A stretch of DNA of 8,102 nucleotides from Pseudomonadota bacterium (GTDB taxonomy: Bacteria; Pseudomonadota; Alphaproteobacteria; Rhodospirillales; Casp-alpha2), in NCBI GenBank assembly GCA_022563215.1, contig JADFNT010000064.1:1-8102 (forward strand), given 5' to 3'. Every line of letters begins with the position of its first letter. Within the stretch, counting starts at the first letter, position 1. Position numbers and translations under genes: made by a program. The notes beneath the pieces were generated by a model, which saw nothing but the letters and a program-made list of their open reading frames with translations, did not search any database and had not been told where the DNA came from. This document shows positions 4,969-8,102 of this stretch, in pieces.

Positions 4969-6168
4969 ATGAATAGACCCCTTTGGCGGTTGGTTTTGCT
5001 GGCGGCGGGGCTTGCCGGCCCCGTTTCGGCGGCCGAGCCCGAGATGCCATTTTCGCAATGGCTCGATGGCGTCCGCCAGGAGGCGAAGGCGGCCGGCATG
5101 ACAAGCGCCTTCCTCGATGCCGCGCTTGCCGGGGCCAGGCCAATCAAACGAGTCATCGAACTCGACCGGCGGCAGCCGGAATTCACCCTGACCTTCTGGA
5201 ATTACCTGAACAAAAGCGTCAACGCGGCGCGCATCGCCGGGGGCCGGGAGATGATGGCCAAACACCGGGCGTTATTGCAACAAACCGCCCGCCGGTTCGG
5301 GGTTCAGCCCCGATTTATCGTCGCCTTCTGGGGCCTCGAGAGCAATTACGGCAAACACACGGGCGCCTTCCCGTTGATCGGGGCGGTGGCTACGCTGGCC
5401 CATGATCGGCGCCGCAGCCGGTTTTTCCGGGGCCAGCTCCTGGCCGCCCTGACGATCATGAGCCGCGGCGACGTGGCCTTGAAGGTGAAAGGGTCGTGGG
5501 CTGGGGCAATGGGAAATTTCCAATTTATTCCAACGACTTATAAGGACTTTGCCGTTGACGCCGATGGCGACGGCCGGCGCGACTTGTGGAACAGCTTTCC
5601 CGACATGTTCGCCTCGGCGGCCAATTATCTTCAGCGTTCCGGCTGGCGGCGCGGGTGGTCCTGGGGGCGGGAGGTGAAGCTGCCGAAGAGGTTTGGGTTC
5701 GCTCAAACCGGGCTGGGTGTCCGCAGGACCCTCGGCCAATGGCGGGCGCTGGGCATCCGCCGCATCGACGGCGGCGAACTGCCGAAGGGCGAGGCCCGGG
5801 CTTCCGTCCTCCTGCCGGCCGGGTATGAAGGGCCGGCATTTCTGGTCTATCAGAATTACCGGACCATCCTGAACTGGAACCGGTCCCTGCTGTATGCCAT
5901 CGCCGTCGGTCATTTGGCCGACCGGCTGGTCGGCGGCGGGCCGTTGCGGAGCAAAAGGCCGGCCAAGGAAGTGCCCCTTTCCCGGGCCGATGTGAAGGAC
6001 ATGCAATCGCTGTTGACGGCCATGGGGTTCGATTCGGGCGGCAGCGACGGCGTGATCGGGCCGAAAACGCGAAAAGCCATCAAGGCCTATCAGAACCAAA
6101 TCCACCTGCCGCCTGACGGATACCCGACCATCGGCCTGCTCGAAAGACTCCGCGGCCCCCGGGGTTGA
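4969..6168 (+). CDS. MltB-type lytic murein transglycosylase with C-terminal peptidoglycan-binding domain
   Basis: The enzyme cleaves the MurNAc-GlcNAc bond of peptidoglycan, leaving 1,6-anhydroMurNAc ends, in the periplasm. Numbered from ATG 4969 (399 residues): an N-terminal signal peptide with a cleavable VSA|A site near residue 22 and no lipobox; an SLT_2/MltB catalytic domain with the catalytic glutamate in FWGLESNYGKHTG (E124); GAMGNFQFIPTTY (about 179-191); DADGDGRRDLWNS (about 197-209) as in MltB; and a PG_binding_1 domain at about 337-395 (DGVIGPKTRKAIKAYQ). The frame also allows TTG 4963, but ATG 4969 gives a normal signal peptide and has GGCGG 7 bases upstream. An ATG at 4945 is in a frame that stops after six codons. 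The preceding promoter candidate and the following rlpA and dacC place it in a cell-wall remodelling cluster. Confidence 0.92.
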   Translation: MNRPLWRLVLLAAGLAGPVSAAEPEMPFSQWLDGVRQEAKAAGMTSAFLDAALAGARPIKRVIELDRRQPEFTLTFWNYLNKSVNAARIAGGREMMAKHRALLQQTARRFGVQPRFIVAFWGLESNYGKHTGAFPLIGAVATLAHDRRRSRFFRGQLLAALTIMSRGDVALKVKGSWAGAMGNFQFIPTTYKDFAVDADGDGRRDLWNSFPDMFASAANYLQRSGWRRGWSWGREVKLPKRFGFAQTGLGVRRTLGQWRALGIRRIDGGELPKGEARASVLLPAGYEGPAFLVYQNYRTILNWNRSLLYAIAVGHLADRLVGGGPLRSKRPAKEVPLSRADVKDMQSLLTAMGFDSGGSDGVIGPKTRKAIKAYQNQIHLPPDGYPTIGLLERLRGPRG

Positions 6169-6212
6169 ATTCGAGGGTTGAATTCGGGGGGTGATTTTTA
6201 ACAATTCGGGGG
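6162..6212 (+). repeat. 13-base tandem duplication at the mltB stop codon, with a partial third copy
   Basis: GGGTTGAATTCGA (6162-6174) is followed directly by GGGTTGAATTCGG (6175-6187), and AATTCGGGGG occurs at 6181-6190 and 6203-6212. The stop codon TGA (6166-6168) lies in the first unit. The two GAATTC sites (6167-6172 and 6180-6185) can pair as a 6-bp stem, and TTTTT follows at 6195-6199, so the duplication may act as a weak terminator. Confidence 0.5.
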
Positions 6213-6346
6213 CCGAAACGGACCCCAACGGCGCCATCTATGGGCGGTAAAAATCGCCCGACAAATCACAAGATAACGTTATTTGCCTTTCAGGCTAATA
6301 CCAGATATTGAATATGATGAAGTCTATTGCCGGGCGGGAATTTATA

Positions 6347-7333
6347 ATGAGCGACGTTTGGACCGGGCTAAGGTGGGTTTCCCTTTCTCTCTGCGCCTTT
6401 GTCCTTTCGGCCTGCGCCGAAACGGAGTTTCTCGTCCATTCCGCCAAGCGGATGTCGGGCATCGTTAGCGGGCCGGCCGAACCCGGTTTTAAGATCGGCC
6501 AGCCCTATCAAATCCAGGGTGTTTGGTACTATCCGGCGGAAAATTACCAATTCGACGAAACCGGCATTGCGTCATGGTATGGGGTCCAGTTTCATGGCCG
6601 GCGAACCGCCAACGGCGAAATCTACGACATGAATTCGTTGACGGCGGCGCACCGGACCCTGCCGATGCCCAGTTTTGTCCGCGTCACCAATCTTGAAAAC
6701 GGCCGCAGCCTGATCCTCAAGGTCAACGACCGGGGGCCGTTCGCCCGCGGACGGATCATCGACATTTCGCGCCGTGGGGCGCAACTGCTTGGTTTTCACA
6801 GTACCGGCACGGCCAGGGTGCGGGTTCAGATCATGGCCGACAAAAGCCGGGCCCTGGCGGCGAGAATGAGGTCCCGTTTGCAATTGGCCGATGCCGGAAC
6901 GCCGATCACCGTCGATCGCCTGCCGAAGCCGAAAGTCAAAACCGAAACCTTGGCGCCGCCACCCGGGGCCGCCGTCGCTTCCGGGGTGGCGGGGCCGTCG
7001 GTGGCCGACGAAATCCGCCAGAACCCGCCCTTTCAGGTTCGTCCGGAGGGCACGGAAACGGCGTCGGCGCCCCCCGGCATCGTTACCTTGAATCCCGTCC
7101 GCACGACCAATCTTTTCATCCAGGCCGGTGCCTTCGGCCGTTTCGAAAACGCCAACAAGGTCAGGGCCCGGCTGTCGACGGTGGGGCCGGTCAAGGTGAG
7201 TTCGGTATTGATCAAGGGGCGCGACCTTTTCCGTGTCCGTGTCGGCCCCTTGTCCAGCGTCGCCGAGGCCGACCGCATGCTCGAAAGGGTGACCCGGGCC
7301 GGATATCCGGACGCCCGCATCATCGTTGATTAG
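6347..7333 (+). CDS. rlpA: RlpA-family septal ring lytic transglycosylase lipoprotein with SPOR domain
   Basis: RlpA proteins are outer-membrane lipoproteins that cleave peptidoglycan strands lacking stem peptides, often at division septa. Numbered from ATG 6347 (328 residues): a lipoprotein signal ends in LSA|C at C23; the double-psi beta-barrel RlpA domain spans about 73-155 (GIASWYGVQFHGRRTANG, NGEIYD, AAHRTLP, VNDRGPF); the conserved E91, H102 and D128 fit the active-site residues known from Pseudomonas RlpA; a Pro/Ala-rich linker (about 190-250) leads to a SPOR domain (about 254-328, FIQAGAFGRFENA) that binds denuded septal glycan. ATG 6347 is preferred because GGGCGGGAA lies a few bases upstream and the signal peptide is compact. 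ATG 6314 or 6317 in the same frame would add a short N-terminus; a TATGAT hexamer at 6313-6318 would, if a -10 element, exclude them. Confidence 0.92.
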   Translation: MSDVWTGLRWVSLSLCAFVLSACAETEFLVHSAKRMSGIVSGPAEPGFKIGQPYQIQGVWYYPAENYQFDETGIASWYGVQFHGRRTANGEIYDMNSLTAAHRTLPMPSFVRVTNLENGRSLILKVNDRGPFARGRIIDISRRGAQLLGFHSTGTARVRVQIMADKSRALAARMRSRLQLADAGTPITVDRLPKPKVKTETLAPPPGAAVASGVAGPSVADEIRQNPPFQVRPEGTETASAPPGIVTLNPVRTTNLFIQAGAFGRFENANKVRARLSTVGPVKVSSVLIKGRDLFRVRVGPLSSVAEADRMLERVTRAGYPDARIIVD

Positions 7334-7339
7334 GCTTTA

Positions 7340-7361
7340 CTCCGCCCGCCGCCGGGCGGGG
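7340..7361 (+). terminator. GC-rich hairpin between rlpA and the dacC-like gene, possible terminator
   Basis: A 9-bp stem (7340-7348 with 7353-7361, one T-G wobble) with loop CCGC begins 7 bases after the rlpA stop. Only TTATCCTT follows, so it may end rlpA transcription weakly or act as a processing or stability element while allowing read-through into the next gene. Confidence 0.45.
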
Positions 7362-7447
7362 TTATCCTTCGCCTTGCCGTGGTCACAATCCGGTGCTACC
7401 AACGTCTCCGACTCCGCCATGCGAAGAAAATGATCCGGGGATGACAA

Positions 7448-8102
7448 ATGTTGGCTAAGCGACCGAAGCGCCTTTTATCCGCTTTCCGGTCCGCTTTTAG
7501 GCCCGTTTTTAAGATCGTCCTTTTCCTTTTACCGTTCCTGTTCGGGTTTTTGCCGCCGGCCTTGGCCATCGAAACCATTGCCGAGCAGGCCTTCCTGATC
7601 GACATGACCACCGGCGAGGTGCTGTTCGAAAAGAACGCCGATCAACCGATGGCGCCGGCGTCGATGAGTAAGATGATGACCGCCTACATGATTTTCGAGC
7701 GCCTTCGGGACGGCAGCCTGACTTTGGAGGACACCTTTACCGTCAGCGAAAACGCCTGGCGCAAGGGGGGGGCGAAAAGCGGTGGTTCGACGATGTTCCT
7801 GGAACCGGGAGAACGGGTCAAGGTGGAAGACCTTCTTCGCGGCATCATCGTGCAGTCGGGCAACGACGCCTGCATCGTCGTCGCCGAGAGCCTGGCCAGC
7901 AGCGAAGAAGCCTTTGCCGAGGAAATGACAGCCAGGGCCAAGGAACTGGGCCTGAAAAACACCGTCTTCAAGAACGCCACCGGCTGGCCGGATCCGGGGC
8001 ACCTGTCCACGGCCAGGGATCTGGCATTGCTGGCCCAGCGGACGATCAAGGATTTTCCCGAGTATTACCACTACTACGGCGAAAAGGAATTTACCTACAA
8101 CT
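7448..8102 (+). CDS. D-alanyl-D-alanine carboxypeptidase (DacC/PBP5-6 type, peptidase S11), 5' part
   Basis: This S11 penicillin-binding protein removes the terminal D-alanine from peptidoglycan pentapeptides in the periplasm, which limits cross-linking. The 218 complete codons before the window ends show a basic N-terminus and hydrophobic signal peptide (to about ALA 38-40); the serine motif SMSK at 72-75, with S72 the nucleophile; the second motif SGN at 137-139; and the family stretch KNTVFKNATGWPDPGHLSTA. The third motif (KTG) and the C-terminal domain and amphipathic anchor lie beyond the right edge. ATG 7448 has GGGG 7 bases upstream; an overlapping ATG 7441 opens a five-codon frame only. 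The gene is 114 bases after rlpA on the same strand, an arrangement common in Alphaproteobacteria, where tmk and holB often come next. I cannot see whether they do here. Confidence 0.93.
   Translation, partial: MLAKRPKRLLSAFRSAFRPVFKIVLFLLPFLFGFLPPALAIETIAEQAFLIDMTTGEVLFEKNADQPMAPASMSKMMTAYMIFERLRDGSLTLEDTFTVSENAWRKGGAKSGGSTMFLEPGERVKVEDLLRGIIVQSGNDACIVVAESLASSEEAFAEEMTARAKELGLKNTVFKNATGWPDPGHLSTARDLALLAQRTIKDFPEYYHYYGEKEFTYN

Noticed and set aside
3878..6237. Minus-strand open frames of 421 (3878-5143) and 321 codons (5272-6237)
   Set aside because: They lie opposite the clearly recognised ydcF-like and mltB-like genes, and are low-complexity and Pro/Arg/Gly-rich.
6273..6282. ATAACGTTAT palindrome upstream of rlpA as an operator
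   Set aside because: It is only 10 bases long, with no second site and no clear promoter overlap, so too weak to call.
7529..8071. Minus-strand 180-codon open frame
   Set aside because: It is antisense to the dacC-like gene, whose SMSK and SGN motifs are plainly encoded on the + strand.

Overview
The window reads as two unrelated pieces of bacterial DNA that meet at about 3460-3580. The left piece (1 to about 3500) looks planctomycete-like. It carries a secreted cysteine-rich, cohesin-like and dockerin-bearing protein of a style common in Phycisphaerae and other Planctomycetes, a Gfo/Idh/MocA oxidoreductase, and an intergenic repeat whose translation gives the EGEAPAEP string familiar from planctomycete genomes. 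The right piece (about 3580 to 8102) looks alphaproteobacterial, probably Rhodospirillales-like. It carries a YdcF/ElyC-type protein, an MltB-type lytic transglycosylase, RlpA and a DacC-type D,D-carboxypeptidase, all on the + strand in an order usual for that group. These assignments come from recalled family knowledge and are not search results.

Left piece: an oxidoreductase gene (37-1068, +) is interrupted by an in-frame TAA at codon 23, just after its dinucleotide-binding glycine motif. A 413-base convergent intergenic region (1069-1481) follows, crowded with inverted repeats and a 21-base direct repeat. Next is a long minus-strand gene (about 3540 down to 1482) for the cysteine-rich/cohesin/dockerin protein, split by a one-base frameshift near 2847. 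Its 5' end is not recognisable and probably lies beyond the junction.

Right piece: it begins with the 3' tail of an unrecognised + strand gene ending at 3764, followed by two hairpins, the second a convincing rho-independent terminator (3803-3827). After an AT-rich island and a GC-rich leader come ydcF-like (4055-4852), a candidate promoter (4896-4924), mltB-like (4969-6168), rlpA (6347-7333) and the first 218 codons of a dacC-like gene that runs off the right edge. The last three act on periplasmic peptidoglycan: glycan-strand cleavage by MltB and RlpA, and stem-peptide trimming by the carboxypeptidase. The YdcF/ElyC-like protein probably acts in the inner membrane on envelope precursors or carriers.

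I do not see a new biological system here. The most notable point is the phylum-level mosaic, with a truncated gene on each side of the seam and two gene-breaking lesions in the left piece. A chimeric assembly or clone explains this more simply than horizontal transfer, but sequence alone cannot decide.
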